Shown here in pieces: positions 13,609-23,469 of a stretch of DNA of 45,066 nt; position 1 is the first letter of the stretch, and each line of letters begins with the position of its first letter. Made by a program: the position numbers and the translations under genes. The stretch covers positions 1 to 45,066 of the forward strand of contig JAFWYP010000039.1 in assembly GCA_017517665.1 (NCBI GenBank), read 5' to 3'. The DNA comes from Clostridia bacterium (GTDB lineage: Bacteria > Bacillota > Clostridia > Oscillospirales > Acutalibacteraceae). The notes below the pieces were generated by a model. It ran no database searches. It saw nothing but the letters and a program-made list of their open reading frames with translations, and was not told the DNA's origin.

Positions 13609-14958
13609 GTGGACGAAGAACAACAAAAACAACTCAATAAGCTTGCTCGTGATGTGCTGATTCTTTCACGCAATACGCTCCTTGTTAATCTGCGTTTTCT
13701 CGATTCGGCACTCAGTCAGTTTGAATTTGTGCCTTATGACGGTGCTCCTCTTGCAACAGAAGGAAAACATCTTTGTTATAACTCTATAGAAGTATTAAAA
13801 CGTTACAAAAGCGAAAAAGAAGTGTCTGTCAGGGATTATCTTCATCTTGTTATGCATTGTGTATTCCGTCATATGTTTATGAACCCGACAATAGACAGAC
13901 CTTGCTGGGATCTTGCCTGCGATATTGCAGTTGAATATTCGATTTCGGAACTCGGTCTTAAATCCGCAACAGCAAAGCGTGAAGCGTTGCAACAAAAGGT
14001 TTTTTCGGAACTGAAACAGGAAATTAAAATTCTTACCGCTGAAAAGATATACAGATATTACCTTGACAAAGGCTTATCATCTCTTGATATGGCACAACTG
14101 CGTGGCTGCTTTTATGCCGACAACCATTTTTTATGGTATGAAACGGAAGATGTCATTGCTTCTGTTACAGGTGAATCTCAGAATGAAAATCCGGGGGATA
14201 ACTCCGGCAATGAAGCATCGGGACAGAGCCTTTCTGAAATATGGAAAGATATTTCGGAAAAGATGCAGACTGATCTTGAAACCTTTTCAAAACAGCAAGG
14301 CGACAAAGCCGGCGGACTGATGCAGAATCTCAATGCAGTCAACCGTGAGAAATATGATTATACCGCATTCCTTAAAAAGTTTGCCGTTCTCGGTGAAGCG
14401 ATGAAAATCAATGACGATGAATTTGATTATATCTTCTATACCTACGGACTGAAAATGTATGAAAAAATGCCCCTTATTGAACCTCTTGAGTATAAAGAAG
14501 TCAGAAGAATCAAGGAGTTTGTTATTGCCATTGATACATCGGGCTCTGTTGAGGGCGAACTTGTTCAAACCTTTGTGCAGAAAACTTATAACATACTTAA
14601 AAGCACGGAAAGTTTTTTCATCAAGATAAATTTACATATTATTCAGTGCGATGCCGAAATTCAGGAACATATTAAAATAACAACGCAGGATGAATTTGAC
14701 ACTTATCTGAAAACTATGAAAATCAGAGGATTGGGCGGAACGGATTTCAGACCTGTGTTTGAATTTACGCAGAAGTTGATTGATGAAAAAGAATTTACCA
14801 ACCTTAAAGGTCTGATTTATTTCACTGACGGCTACGGTACTTTCCCTGCCCAAAAGCCTGATTTTGATTCGGCGTTTGTGTTTGTTGATGATGAATACAA
14901 CAATCCGGATGTGCCCCCATGGGCTATAAAATTGGTTTTACAGAAAGATGAGATATAA
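13609..14958 (+). CDS. DUF2201-type metallopeptidase-like/VWA protein
   Basis: The GTG start at 13609 follows AAGGAG by 7 nt. The N-terminal half (about 1-170) is the putative metallopeptidase domain paired with DUF2201, with HLVMHCVFRH (His79, His83, His88) in place of a clean HExxH, so zinc binding is uncertain. The C-terminal half (about 300-449) is a VWA-like domain with the MIDAS motif DTSGS at about 309-313, a GGTDF Thr element and a late Asp in YFTDG. Such proteins pair with MoxR AAA+ ATPases as chaperone-like machines. The matching ATPase is encoded at 17079, with an LRR gene between them. A Gly/Ser/Asn-rich linker (about 185-205) joins the halves. The next gene starts 12 bp later. 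Confidence 0.85.
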   Translation: MDEEQQKQLNKLARDVLILSRNTLLVNLRFLDSALSQFEFVPYDGAPLATEGKHLCYNSIEVLKRYKSEKEVSVRDYLHLVMHCVFRHMFMNPTIDRPCWDLACDIAVEYSISELGLKSATAKREALQQKVFSELKQEIKILTAEKIYRYYLDKGLSSLDMAQLRGCFYADNHFLWYETEDVIASVTGESQNENPGDNSGNEASGQSLSEIWKDISEKMQTDLETFSKQQGDKAGGLMQNLNAVNREKYDYTAFLKKFAVLGEAMKINDDEFDYIFYTYGLKMYEKMPLIEPLEYKEVRRIKEFVIAIDTSGSVEGELVQTFVQKTYNILKSTESFFIKINLHIIQCDAEIQEHIKITTQDEFDTYLKTMKIRGLGGTDFRPVFEFTQKLIDEKEFTNLKGLIYFTDGYGTFPAQKPDFDSAFVFVDDEYNNPDVPPWAIKLVLQKDEI

Positions 14959-14970
14959 GGAGAATATAAA

Positions 14971-17037
14971 ATGAGTGATATTAAGGATTTTGTCATAGAA
15001 AACGGTGTGCTTACAAAATACATCGGAAACAAAGAAAAAATTGTAATTCCTGATTCCGTTACGGCAATCGGTGATTATGCATTCGACAGTTGGTTTGCTG
15101 CAAACAAGGTGAAATCTGTTGTTATTCCTGAGAGCGTAAAAACCATAGGCAGCGGTGCATTTGCAAGGTGTTCCCGTTTGAGAAATCTTGTTCTCCCTGA
15201 GAATATCATCGAAATCGGAGAAGACGCTTTTAAAGGTATCGGTCCGTATTCCTCATTTTTGAATGATAACATTAAAATTTCAGGTGCAAAAAAGTTATTT
15301 ATGTCAAAAGACGAATCATGGTATTTAAAAAGATTTGACTGTGCACCCATTGAAATGTGTTTCAACGGAGTTATTGACAGAAATGCGGTTGCCATAAAAT
15401 ATTTCACATCAGCTGTTACCAAAAATAAAGAAAAAATATTCGGTCAGATTATACTTCAGAATTTAACCGAAAGACTTGTTTGTTTTCTTGACATCCGCAA
15501 TAAAGTACCTGTGAAAGAGCTTGATTCATACATTGAACGATGCAGAAAAGATAATAAAACCGAGCTCACAGCGATACTTCTCGACTATAAGAATAAACAT
15601 TACTCTGAAGATGCACTTGCGAAAAATGAAAAGAAAAAGCAAGAGAAATCATTGGATATTTCAAATATCAGTTTGTCTGACTGGAAAGAAATTTTTAAAA
15701 TTTCTACTGTCGGCGAAAGTGCAACAATCAGCGGATATAAGGGGAACGACAAATCGGTTGTTATACCGGAATTTGTCGGAAAATACAAGGTTACCAAAAT
15801 AGCTAAAAAGGCTTTCTGTAAATGTGATATCGAGAGTATAGTTATTCCTTCGGGTGTAACCGAAATAGAGAATGATGCTTTTTACAATTGCCGTGTAAAA
15901 ATCATTGAACTTCCTTCATCCTTAACCAAAATCGGTAAATATGCTTTTGCCAGCAGTCAGATTACTGCGGTTACAATTCCGGATTCAATTACAGTAATTG
16001 ATGATGGCGTTTTTGAGTGTTGTGAAAACCTTGTCAGAATCAATATCCCTGAGGGTGTTACGGAAATAGGTGAAAACGCTTTTGGCGGTTGTTCATCTCT
16101 GAAAGAAATCAGATTGCCCTCAACTGTCAGAAACATAAAGATGTTTGCTTTCAATAACTGCGAAGAGCTCGAATCTCTTTTTGTTCCCAAAGAAGTAGAA
16201 TTAAATGATGTTACCATAACCATGGGTTGCGATAAACTGACAATTTACGGTGTTGCAGGAAGCTCGGCAGAAAAATATGCCGCCTCTGCATTTCAATCTT
16301 TTTCAGTTGAAGAAAGCATGAACAAAACTGCCGATATCATCGGGAACACTGCCGAGAACGCAGAAAATACAATTAATGATGAAAAACCAACCACGGTTGC
16401 CGAATGGCGAAAAATATACAAGATTGCAGTAGCTGATAAAACTGCAAAGCTCGGAAAATATATCGGAAATGATGAAGAAATTGAAATTCCTTCTCAGGTT
16501 GGCGGCAACACAGTTGTTACCATAGACGAGCTTACATTCAATAAAAATAAGACCATAACAAAAGTTGTTATTCCCGAAAGTGTTACAACTATCGGAAAAA
16601 AAGCTTTTGCAGATTGCTCAAACCTGAGCGAAATAATAATACCGACTTCAGTTGAAGAGATAGGCAACGAGACATTTAAAGGATGCGTGTCGCTGAAGGT
16701 ATTAAAACTTCATATATGTTCGGTTTGCAGTGATACTTTTAAAGGGTGTAAAAATCTGGAAAGTCTGACTACTGACTATGCCTCTTTAGAATGGAAATGT
16801 TTTTATGAATGTAAAAAGCTTACAGACTTATATGTTGAAGCAGGTGAAGAAATTTTCTACTGGGGAAGATACAACGGACTGCCGTATCTTAAGAGACTTC
16901 ATCTGACAGACAGCATCAAAGAATTTAAATGGGATATTCCGCAGGAATGCCGCGACATCATAATCCACGCACCTGCAGGTAGTTATGCCGAAACCTACGC
17001 AAAAGAAAACAGTATTCCGTTTGTCGCAGAAGAATAA
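14971..17037 (+). CDS. Large cytosolic LRR_5 repeat protein
   Basis: The ATG follows AAGGAG by 8 nt, 12 bp after the VWA gene. The 688-aa protein has three LRR_5 blocks (about 8-95, 235-440 and 485-640). The blocks share a lead-in of the form W(K/R)xI(F/Y)KI...GxYxGND..(V/I)(V/E)IP and then VVIPESVTTIGKKAFADCSNL-type repeats. A helical insert (about 110-230) resembles the ankyrin-like segment of the first LRR protein. The C-terminal cap reads APAGSYAETYAKENSIPFV. No signal peptide, anchor or sorting motif is present. Its position between the VWA and MoxR genes suggests it recognises a target or scaffolds that machine. This is inference from operon order only. Confidence 0.85.
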   Translation: MSDIKDFVIENGVLTKYIGNKEKIVIPDSVTAIGDYAFDSWFAANKVKSVVIPESVKTIGSGAFARCSRLRNLVLPENIIEIGEDAFKGIGPYSSFLNDNIKISGAKKLFMSKDESWYLKRFDCAPIEMCFNGVIDRNAVAIKYFTSAVTKNKEKIFGQIILQNLTERLVCFLDIRNKVPVKELDSYIERCRKDNKTELTAILLDYKNKHYSEDALAKNEKKKQEKSLDISNISLSDWKEIFKISTVGESATISGYKGNDKSVVIPEFVGKYKVTKIAKKAFCKCDIESIVIPSGVTEIENDAFYNCRVKIIELPSSLTKIGKYAFASSQITAVTIPDSITVIDDGVFECCENLVRINIPEGVTEIGENAFGGCSSLKEIRLPSTVRNIKMFAFNNCEELESLFVPKEVELNDVTITMGCDKLTIYGVAGSSAEKYAASAFQSFSVEESMNKTADIIGNTAENAENTINDEKPTTVAEWRKIYKIAVADKTAKLGKYIGNDEEIEIPSQVGGNTVVTIDELTFNKNKTITKVVIPESVTTIGKKAFADCSNLSEIIIPTSVEEIGNETFKGCVSLKVLKLHICSVCSDTFKGCKNLESLTTDYASLEWKCFYECKKLTDLYVEAGEEIFYWGRYNGLPYLKRLHLTDSIKEFKWDIPQECRDIIIHAPAGSYAETYAKENSIPFVAEE

Positions 17038-17078
17038 AACCTTTATTTACTCGTTTGAATGAAAAAGAGGAATATGTT

Positions 17079-18596
17079 ATGAACATAAAACAAGCCAAAG
17101 AACAAATAAAAAACGCCATGACGGCGTACTTCACAAAAGACGATTTTGGTAGTTATGTTATTCCTGTTGAAGCCCAGAGACCCGTGTTTCTCATGGGCCC
17201 TCCGGGTATAGGCAAAACAGCTATCATGCAGCAGATTGCCGAAGAACTCGGCGTCGGTCTTGTGTCTTATTCGATGACACATCACACCCGTCAGTCTGCC
17301 CTCGGTCTGCCTTTTATTGTGAAAAAGTCTTATGGCGGCAAAGAGTATGAAGTTTCCGAATACACAATGAGCGAGATTATTGCTTCGGTGTATGATATGA
17401 TTGAAGAAACAGGTCTTAAGGAAGGCATTCTTTTCCTGGATGAAATCAACTGTGTTTCGGAAACTCTTGCTCCTGCCATGCTTCAGTTTTTGCAGTATAA
17501 GATTTTCGGCAGACACCGTGTGCCCGATGGATGGATAGTTGTTACTGCGGGCAATCCTCCCGAATATAACAACTCCGTGCGTGAATTTGACATCGTAACA
17601 TGGGACAGACTTAAGAGAATTGATTGTGAACCCGTTTATGATGTCTGGAAGGAATATGCTTACAAATCAGGAGTTCATGCCGCAATAACCACATATCTTG
17701 ATATCAAAAAAGGCGATTTCTACAGAATAGAAACTACCGTTGACGGCAAAAGCTTTGTTACCGCAAGAGGTTGGACAGACCTTTCGGATATGATAAAGCT
17801 TTATGAGAAAAACAACATAAAGGTTGATGAAAAGCTTGTATCGCAGTATCTTCAGAACAAGAAAATTGCAAAAGATTTTTCAATATATTATGACCTTTGG
17901 AACAAATATAAGTCCGATTATCAGGTTGATAAAATACTTGACGGCAAGGCTGACAGCGGAACAAAGATTCGTGCAAAAAACGCAAAATTTGATGAAAGAC
18001 TTTCAATTCTCGGCCTTATCATTGACAGCATAACCGCCGAACTGAAATCAGTATGCAATAAAGAAGAAGTTATAAAAGAACTTCTGGATTGCCTTAAAAA
18101 CGTTAAAATGGCTTTGACAAGACCGGACTGCGATGCCGTTGCTGAAATTGAAAAACAGATTTCAAGAAAAGAAGATGCTGTCGCAACCGGCAGCCGTGCA
18201 GGTACTCTTTCGCAGGAAAAACGGTTTGTTTTAAAATGTACCGTAAGCAATCTTGAAAGCATAAAAGAAACGCTTATCAGAGAAAAGCCATCAGACGGAA
18301 ACGAGGCTTTTGCGCTTATCAAAGCAGACTTTGATAACACCACAAAACAGCTTAAAAAAGATGCTGAAACCGCGGGCGGAAAGCTTTCAAATGTATTCAG
18401 ATTCTGTGAGGAAGTATTTGAAGACGGGCAGGAAATGCTTATACTTGTAACAGAGCTGACTGTCAGTTATTATGGTGCACGCTTTATCAGCCGTTACGGT
18501 TGTAAGGAATATTTTAATCATAACAAAGAACTCCTGTTTTATGAAAGACAGAAAGAGATTATAGGACAATTGGAGACTTTGGATTTACAAGAGTAA
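17079..18596 (+). CDS. MoxR-type AAA+ ATPase
   Basis: From the ATG at 17079 (AGAGGA 7 nt upstream; an in-frame upstream start at 17055 lacks a ribosome-binding site) the protein is 505 aa. Walker A GPPGIGKT is at 40-47, Walker B ILFLDE at 117-122 and sensor-1-like VVTAGNPPEYN near 160. These are typical of the MoxR/RavA branch. The C-terminal half (about 270-505) is helical, longer than in minimal MoxR proteins, with no domain I recognise. MoxR ATPases act with VWA proteins to remodel or mature target proteins, and the VWA partner is at 13609. The gene ends the VWA-LRR-MoxR operon: a hairpin follows 26 bp after the stop. Confidence 0.85.
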   Translation: MNIKQAKEQIKNAMTAYFTKDDFGSYVIPVEAQRPVFLMGPPGIGKTAIMQQIAEELGVGLVSYSMTHHTRQSALGLPFIVKKSYGGKEYEVSEYTMSEIIASVYDMIEETGLKEGILFLDEINCVSETLAPAMLQFLQYKIFGRHRVPDGWIVVTAGNPPEYNNSVREFDIVTWDRLKRIDCEPVYDVWKEYAYKSGVHAAITTYLDIKKGDFYRIETTVDGKSFVTARGWTDLSDMIKLYEKNNIKVDEKLVSQYLQNKKIAKDFSIYYDLWNKYKSDYQVDKILDGKADSGTKIRAKNAKFDERLSILGLIIDSITAELKSVCNKEEVIKELLDCLKNVKMALTRPDCDAVAEIEKQISRKEDAVATGSRAGTLSQEKRFVLKCTVSNLESIKETLIREKPSDGNEAFALIKADFDNTTKQLKKDAETAGGKLSNVFRFCEEVFEDGQEMLILVTELTVSYYGARFISRYGCKEYFNHNKELLFYERQKEIIGQLETLDLQE

Positions 18597-18622
18597 TGTC
18601 AAAAGCATAAAACTAAAATCAT

Positions 18623-18660
18623 AACAAAGCACGGTTTACATTTGTGAACCGTGCTTTGTT
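18623..18660. terminator. Terminator after the MoxR gene
   Basis: A perfect 14-bp stem AACAAAGCACGGTT (18623-18636) / AACCGTGCTTTGTT (18647-18660), loop of 10 nt, short U-rich tail. Confidence 0.75.
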
Positions 18661-18726
18661 ATTCAGTAAATTTATTGAAAATCAAGCGGAACGAGCAGAA
18701 AATCAGCATTATTATGACATAAAAAC

Positions 18727-18755
18727 TTGTTTTTTTACTTTATATATAATATAAT
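18727..18755 (+). promoter_or_regulatory. Promoter of the HEPN/ParB operon
   Basis: TTGTTT (18727-18732), 17-bp spacer, perfect TATAAT (18750-18755), 33 bp before the start codon. It lies after a terminator, so this operon is independent of the MoxR operon. Confidence 0.6.
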
Positions 18756-18788
18756 TTTATTAAATATAAATGAAAGTGAGCTTTGTTT

Positions 18789-20522
18789 ATGCAGGAAAAT
18801 TATGAGCTTGTCCAGAAAGGCTTCAGAATCCTTTTGACTTCCGTGTCAGGCTTTATCGGACAGAAAATGCGTCTTGAATATAAAGATAATTGGTGGGATA
18901 ATGTCCTTTATTCTTTGAATGACCAAAGAAATCTGCCATACGGCGGAGAATACGGCGAGCTTGTTGATTCGCTTGATGTTGCAAACTGTTTAAAAATAAT
19001 AGACAGACAGTGGAATGATGTTTTCAGAAAATATCTTTCTTTAAATTGTCGTTCATGGGCAAAAGAACTTTTGTGTGTCAGAAATATTGTTTCCCATATC
19101 GGTCAGCAGGACCTTGAACAGCCTGTGGCTGAGCGTGCACTCAACACAATGTATCTGCTTTGCAAGGAATGCGATGCCGACGGTGCAGAAGAAATCAACA
19201 AGATATATAAAGAAGTCCGTTCAAGAGCAGACGATATAATAACGCCCGAAGTACAGACTGTGTATGAGGGTCTTGCTCAGCCGGCTACGGATTCTAAAAG
19301 GGGAGAGCTGACGGAGGGAAGCTTGCTTAACCTTGTAGGCACAAAGCTTGTGCAGAAAACAGACCTTACCCGTAAGGTCACTTATGCGGGCAAAACCGTT
19401 ATATATCCCGTCTATAAGGTGAGCCTTGAAGTTCTTTATTATAACGATCAGAATGACCGTATTGCAACATGGATTTCAATGTATGAAGCTGAAAACGGCG
19501 AGGATTCTCTGAAAGATCTTAATGCAGATATCTATAACAGAGTCATTGAAAATTTTGTTGTGGAGAGCAATCCCGATTCAATTCAGAAAACGAGAAAAAA
19601 CATTTCACTTGTCGGCCAGAGAGAACCGGGTGTTACTCTTGCTGACGGACGCATCGTTGACGGTAACCGCAGATTTACCTGCCTGAGAATGAATCACAGA
19701 GAAAACGGTGAGCCGGGATATTTTGAAACCGTAATCATGGATATGGATATCCGTGAAGATAAAAAAACAATAAAACTTCTTGAACTCGCAATTCAACACG
19801 GTGAGGAAAAGAAAGTTGATTACGATGCAATCGACCACACGATAGGAACATACAGGGATATAGTTCAGACGAAACTGTTGACAGCCGAAGAATATGCTGA
19901 AAGCTCCAATGAACCCGTAGCCAATGTAAAAAAACGCATAGAGATAGCGTCAATAATTATGGAGTTTCTTGATTATCTTAAAATGCCCGGTCAGTATCAT
20001 GTTGCACGTGAATATCAGGTTTACGATCTTTTCAGGGAAATGATGCCTGTTATCAATTCTTTGAATAATCTTGAAGAAAAGAAGCTTTTGAAAACAATCG
20101 CTTTCAACAACGCAATCATGGGAGCAATTCCTGATCAGCGAAAGTTTATACGTGATATCAAAGGTCTTGTAAAAAGCGGAAATTATAAAACCTATTTTGA
20201 AGAACAGAAAAAACTCTCGGATAAAATCGGAGAAAAATATTCTGACGATGTCTGCAAATCAAAAGAAACGGTTGATGCGTTTGCTTCAGACAACTGTGGA
20301 TTGGCAGACGAAATGAAATTTTCAATGGAAAAAGCACTTCAGAGCCACCGGTCGAAGCAAATCAAAGCAAAACCGACTGAAAGCGTATCGAAATGCATTT
20401 CGTTGTTGCTTGATGTGGATTCCCGTTTGTTCGACAGACTTGATCCCGAAGATAAAGAAACTTTAAAATCAGAGCTTAACAATCTTATTGAAATTGCCGG
20501 TAACTTCAAAAATCTTTTGTAA
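18789..20522 (+). CDS. Swt1-like HEPN domain + ParB-like domain protein
   Basis: The N-terminal region (about 1-130) has the Swt1-type HEPN pattern: YELVQKGFRILLTSVSGFIG at the start and RNIVSH (about 97-102), an R-x4-H-type motif like the catalytic motif of HEPN ribonucleases. The central region (about 190-310) has the ParB/sulfiredoxin-like fold signature, ending in GRIVDGNRRFTCLRM (about 286-300), where the DGNRR stretch is the conserved nucleotide/phosphate-binding motif. The rest is helical. ParB-like domains can be CTPases or DNA-associated nucleases. Which applies here is not visible. An in-frame TTG at 18783 is possible, but the AAGTGAG spacing favours ATG 18789. It is the first gene of a three-gene operon, with only 11 bp to the next gene. 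Confidence 0.75.
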   Translation: MQENYELVQKGFRILLTSVSGFIGQKMRLEYKDNWWDNVLYSLNDQRNLPYGGEYGELVDSLDVANCLKIIDRQWNDVFRKYLSLNCRSWAKELLCVRNIVSHIGQQDLEQPVAERALNTMYLLCKECDADGAEEINKIYKEVRSRADDIITPEVQTVYEGLAQPATDSKRGELTEGSLLNLVGTKLVQKTDLTRKVTYAGKTVIYPVYKVSLEVLYYNDQNDRIATWISMYEAENGEDSLKDLNADIYNRVIENFVVESNPDSIQKTRKNISLVGQREPGVTLADGRIVDGNRRFTCLRMNHRENGEPGYFETVIMDMDIREDKKTIKLLELAIQHGEEKKVDYDAIDHTIGTYRDIVQTKLLTAEEYAESSNEPVANVKKRIEIASIIMEFLDYLKMPGQYHVAREYQVYDLFREMMPVINSLNNLEEKKLLKTIAFNNAIMGAIPDQRKFIRDIKGLVKSGNYKTYFEEQKKLSDKIGEKYSDDVCKSKETVDAFASDNCGLADEMKFSMEKALQSHRSKQIKAKPTESVSKCISLLLDVDSRLFDRLDPEDKETLKSELNNLIEIAGNFKNLL

Positions 20523-20533
20523 AGGAAATTGTT

Positions 20534-23467
20534 ATGAATATCAATATTTTATCAATAGACGAACTCGATCTCACGGTACGCTCAACCAACTGCTTACACA
20601 GAGCCGGGGTCCATACATTCGGAGATATGGTTGATTTATATGAAAAAGGCGGATTATGCAATGTTCGAAATCTTGGTAAAAAGTCCGAAGAAGAGATTAT
20701 TGATAAGATAAATGAATATTGTAACAAAGCTAAAACCGATGAACAACTTGATAACGAACCGGTTCTGTCGGTTTGTGCTGAAAACTATGATGAATGGGTG
20801 CGGAGCGAATCGGGAAAAAAGTTTATACTGTCTTTCCTGAAGGAAAAAAATGTTGAAATATCCTGTCTGGGATTTCTTTCAGCAAGGGCATATAACATTC
20901 TTGCACTTGACAGCAAAAAATATCTCCATCAGATAATTTTCTTTGAAAGAAACGAATTGATGAAAATTAACAGGATGGATATATTCAGCGCAGCTGAAAT
21001 AGCCGCAGGCTGTTGTGAATATCTCAGCGAAAACAAAGAGGTTTTTATTGCTGCATTTAACAAAAATAATGTTGAAAGTGAAAATTCCGAAATAACGGTT
21101 TTTGATATTCTGCACGATCCGGAGCACAGAGAAGCTGTTTATACTTATGTAAAAGCTAACGATATTTTTATCGGTGACTGGAATGTTGAAAACAGACCCA
21201 AAAACCAGCTTCTGAAAAACGGCTTTTCATATCTGAGCGATATTATTTTTATGACAGCGGAGGAGTTTCGCAGACTGCCTGCAATGGGAATGGCTTCGGT
21301 TGAAAATATTCTTGAAAAAATAAATGAATATCTGTGCGCAAACAGCGAAAGGATGCTTGCTTTCTGCAATGGTGATATATCATCGGCATATACCGATAAT
21401 GAGATTTCAAAGAGAATCCTTGATTTATATAAGAACGAGAGTTTTGCGGGATTTTCTTTCAAGGATTTTACTGAAAAACTGAATCTTCCGGAGGGAATTG
21501 AGGAAAATCGGATAAAATCTGTAATCGGTAAATTGATAGCCGCAGATGAGATTGAATATGTTGATTACAGATGCTATCGAAGATACAAAAAATTCAAAGA
21601 TTATCTTAAGGATTTCAACGGGATTGATGAAAGAAACCGTGAACTTATATTCAAAAGGCTTAACGGTGAAACTCTTGAAAATATCGGCAAGGAATACGGC
21701 TTGACAAGAGAAAGAGTTCGTCAGGTTGTCAAGAACAATTTTGAAAAAATCAGAAATAATTATAAGTCAGAAACCGGTTTGTCTTGTTTTGATGAAGATT
21801 ATTATGAGCTGTTTTACAGTACATATGCATTTGAAAAGGCTGACGCCGAAGTGTGGTTCGGCATTGGTCAGGAAGTGATTTTCTACATGGAAATGCGTGA
21901 TGTCAAGCAAGGCAAAGCGGAACTTTTATATGCACTTGAGGATGCAAGGCTGGATATCGGCCTGAAATTAAAAATCAAAAACTATCTCAACAGAAACAAA
22001 CTTCTTCTTGACGGTGTTTGGGTTGAGAAAAAAAGGAACGAGCTTGAAAAATATGTGCTTGGTAAATATTGCAGTGATGATGTTTCTTTCGATGAGTTTG
22101 TTAAGATTTACAATTCATTTCTGGAATCTGAGAAAGTTCCGTATGATGAAAAGGTTTACTACACACACGATATATTAAGGTCAAGAAAAAATCATCTTTC
22201 CGAATCCAAATTTGCACTTTGGAAACAAAGCGAACAGATAAGATATTACGATATTGATGCAAGAGATTACACTGAACTTCTGAATGTTCTGAATCTTGAC
22301 GGCTATGAAAATATTGAGCTGTCAACACTGAAATTCATGGATGACTATCCTGAAATAATGCAGAAGTATGATATTCGTGACCAGTATGAACTTCATAATC
22401 TTCTGAGAAAAATAATACCCGAAAACAGCTATCACCAATTCCGCTGCGGAAGAACACCTATGATTTCGTTTGGAGAGTTTGACAGATCTGCGGCAATACT
22501 TGAACTGATTCTTAACAACGCGCCGATAGAGTATAATGCTTTGCTTGACATTATACGCAAGGAATATGGCTTTGAATCAGGTGCTGTTGCGTGGAAAGAT
22601 GTTTCCGAATATTATCATCAGGGAGTATATCGGGTTGATTACAAAGCTATGAGCAGCGAAAACAAAGCTCTGCTTAAAGAAAAACTTACTGAAGATTTCT
22701 ATTATATTGATGAGATTAAGAAAATATATGAGGAATGCATTCCTGATGCAGATATCACCGAAATAAACCCATATAACCTGAAGCTTATGGGCTTTGTTGT
22801 GCTTTCAAGATATGCCATTCAGAATTATCCTTCGCTTGATGCTTATTTCACCGATATTCTGACCAAAAATGATATCGTTGATCTGACGCCTTACAGAAAA
22901 AGGTTTACATATGTCCAGGCTTTTTCGTCAAACTTACATTTGCTCGAAAAGAAACAGATTGTTTTTGAGTTTAATCCTAATCAGATTATTAATATCAGAA
23001 AGCTTGAGGCAGCAGGTGTAACAAAAGAAGATATCAATGCTTTTTGTGACAGAGTTTATGGTTTCGTTGAGGACAACACATTTTTCAGCATCCAATCTCT
23101 TCGGAATGAAGGTTTTGAAGATGAGCTTTATGACCTCGGATTTTCGGATTGGTTTTATGCCAATATTCTTGCGTCAGACGATCGCTTTTCATCGGGTCAG
23201 ATGTTTTCAAATGTAATTCTTTACAAAGGCAAGAGCGATGTAACCATAAAGAATTTTGAAATGTGGCTTGTCAGGTCTTTTGGCTCAATTGATGTATATG
23301 ACCTTATGACCGAACTTACCGATAATTACGGATGCAGAATTGATGAAAAATCCGATGTAACATACAGACTGTACGGAACAGAAATTTACTACGATAATAT
23401 TCTTGACAGATTTTATTCATCTGCCGAAGCGTATTACCGTGAACTTGAAGAAACGGAGGGTATGTGA
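20534..23467 (+). CDS. Large protein with three alpha-CTD-like modules and sigma-70 region-4-like HTH
   Basis: The ATG follows AAAGGAAA by 5 nt. Residues 5-60 match the RNA polymerase alpha-subunit C-terminal domain (LSIDELDLTVRSTNCLHRAG ... VRNLGKKSEEEI). Weaker copies of the same helix-hairpin-helix unit are at about 110-155 (LSARAYNIL ... INRMDIFSAAEI) and 217-266 (KNQLLKNGFSYLSDI ... LPAMGMASVENIL). About 290-355 looks winged-helix-like. About 365-410 is a sigma-70 region-4-like HTH with GETLENIGKEYGLTRERVRQ. The remaining 560 residues, mostly helical, are unrecognised. There are no sigma region 2 or polymerase catalytic motifs, so it is not a sigma factor or a polymerase subunit. Its likely role is to bind DNA or transcription complexes, as inference. 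It sits between the HEPN/ParB and HIRAN genes and overlaps the HIRAN ORF start. Confidence 0.8.
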   Translation: MNINILSIDELDLTVRSTNCLHRAGVHTFGDMVDLYEKGGLCNVRNLGKKSEEEIIDKINEYCNKAKTDEQLDNEPVLSVCAENYDEWVRSESGKKFILSFLKEKNVEISCLGFLSARAYNILALDSKKYLHQIIFFERNELMKINRMDIFSAAEIAAGCCEYLSENKEVFIAAFNKNNVESENSEITVFDILHDPEHREAVYTYVKANDIFIGDWNVENRPKNQLLKNGFSYLSDIIFMTAEEFRRLPAMGMASVENILEKINEYLCANSERMLAFCNGDISSAYTDNEISKRILDLYKNESFAGFSFKDFTEKLNLPEGIEENRIKSVIGKLIAADEIEYVDYRCYRRYKKFKDYLKDFNGIDERNRELIFKRLNGETLENIGKEYGLTRERVRQVVKNNFEKIRNNYKSETGLSCFDEDYYELFYSTYAFEKADAEVWFGIGQEVIFYMEMRDVKQGKAELLYALEDARLDIGLKLKIKNYLNRNKLLLDGVWVEKKRNELEKYVLGKYCSDDVSFDEFVKIYNSFLESEKVPYDEKVYYTHDILRSRKNHLSESKFALWKQSEQIRYYDIDARDYTELLNVLNLDGYENIELSTLKFMDDYPEIMQKYDIRDQYELHNLLRKIIPENSYHQFRCGRTPMISFGEFDRSAAILELILNNAPIEYNALLDIIRKEYGFESGAVAWKDVSEYYHQGVYRVDYKAMSSENKALLKEKLTEDFYYIDEIKKIYEECIPDADITEINPYNLKLMGFVVLSRYAIQNYPSLDAYFTDILTKNDIVDLTPYRKRFTYVQAFSSNLHLLEKKQIVFEFNPNQIINIRKLEAAGVTKEDINAFCDRVYGFVEDNTFFSIQSLRNEGFEDELYDLGFSDWFYANILASDDRFSSGQMFSNVILYKGKSDVTIKNFEMWLVRSFGSIDVYDLMTELTDNYGCRIDEKSDVTYRLYGTEIYYDNILDRFYSSAEAYYRELEETEGM

Positions 23468-23469
23468 TT

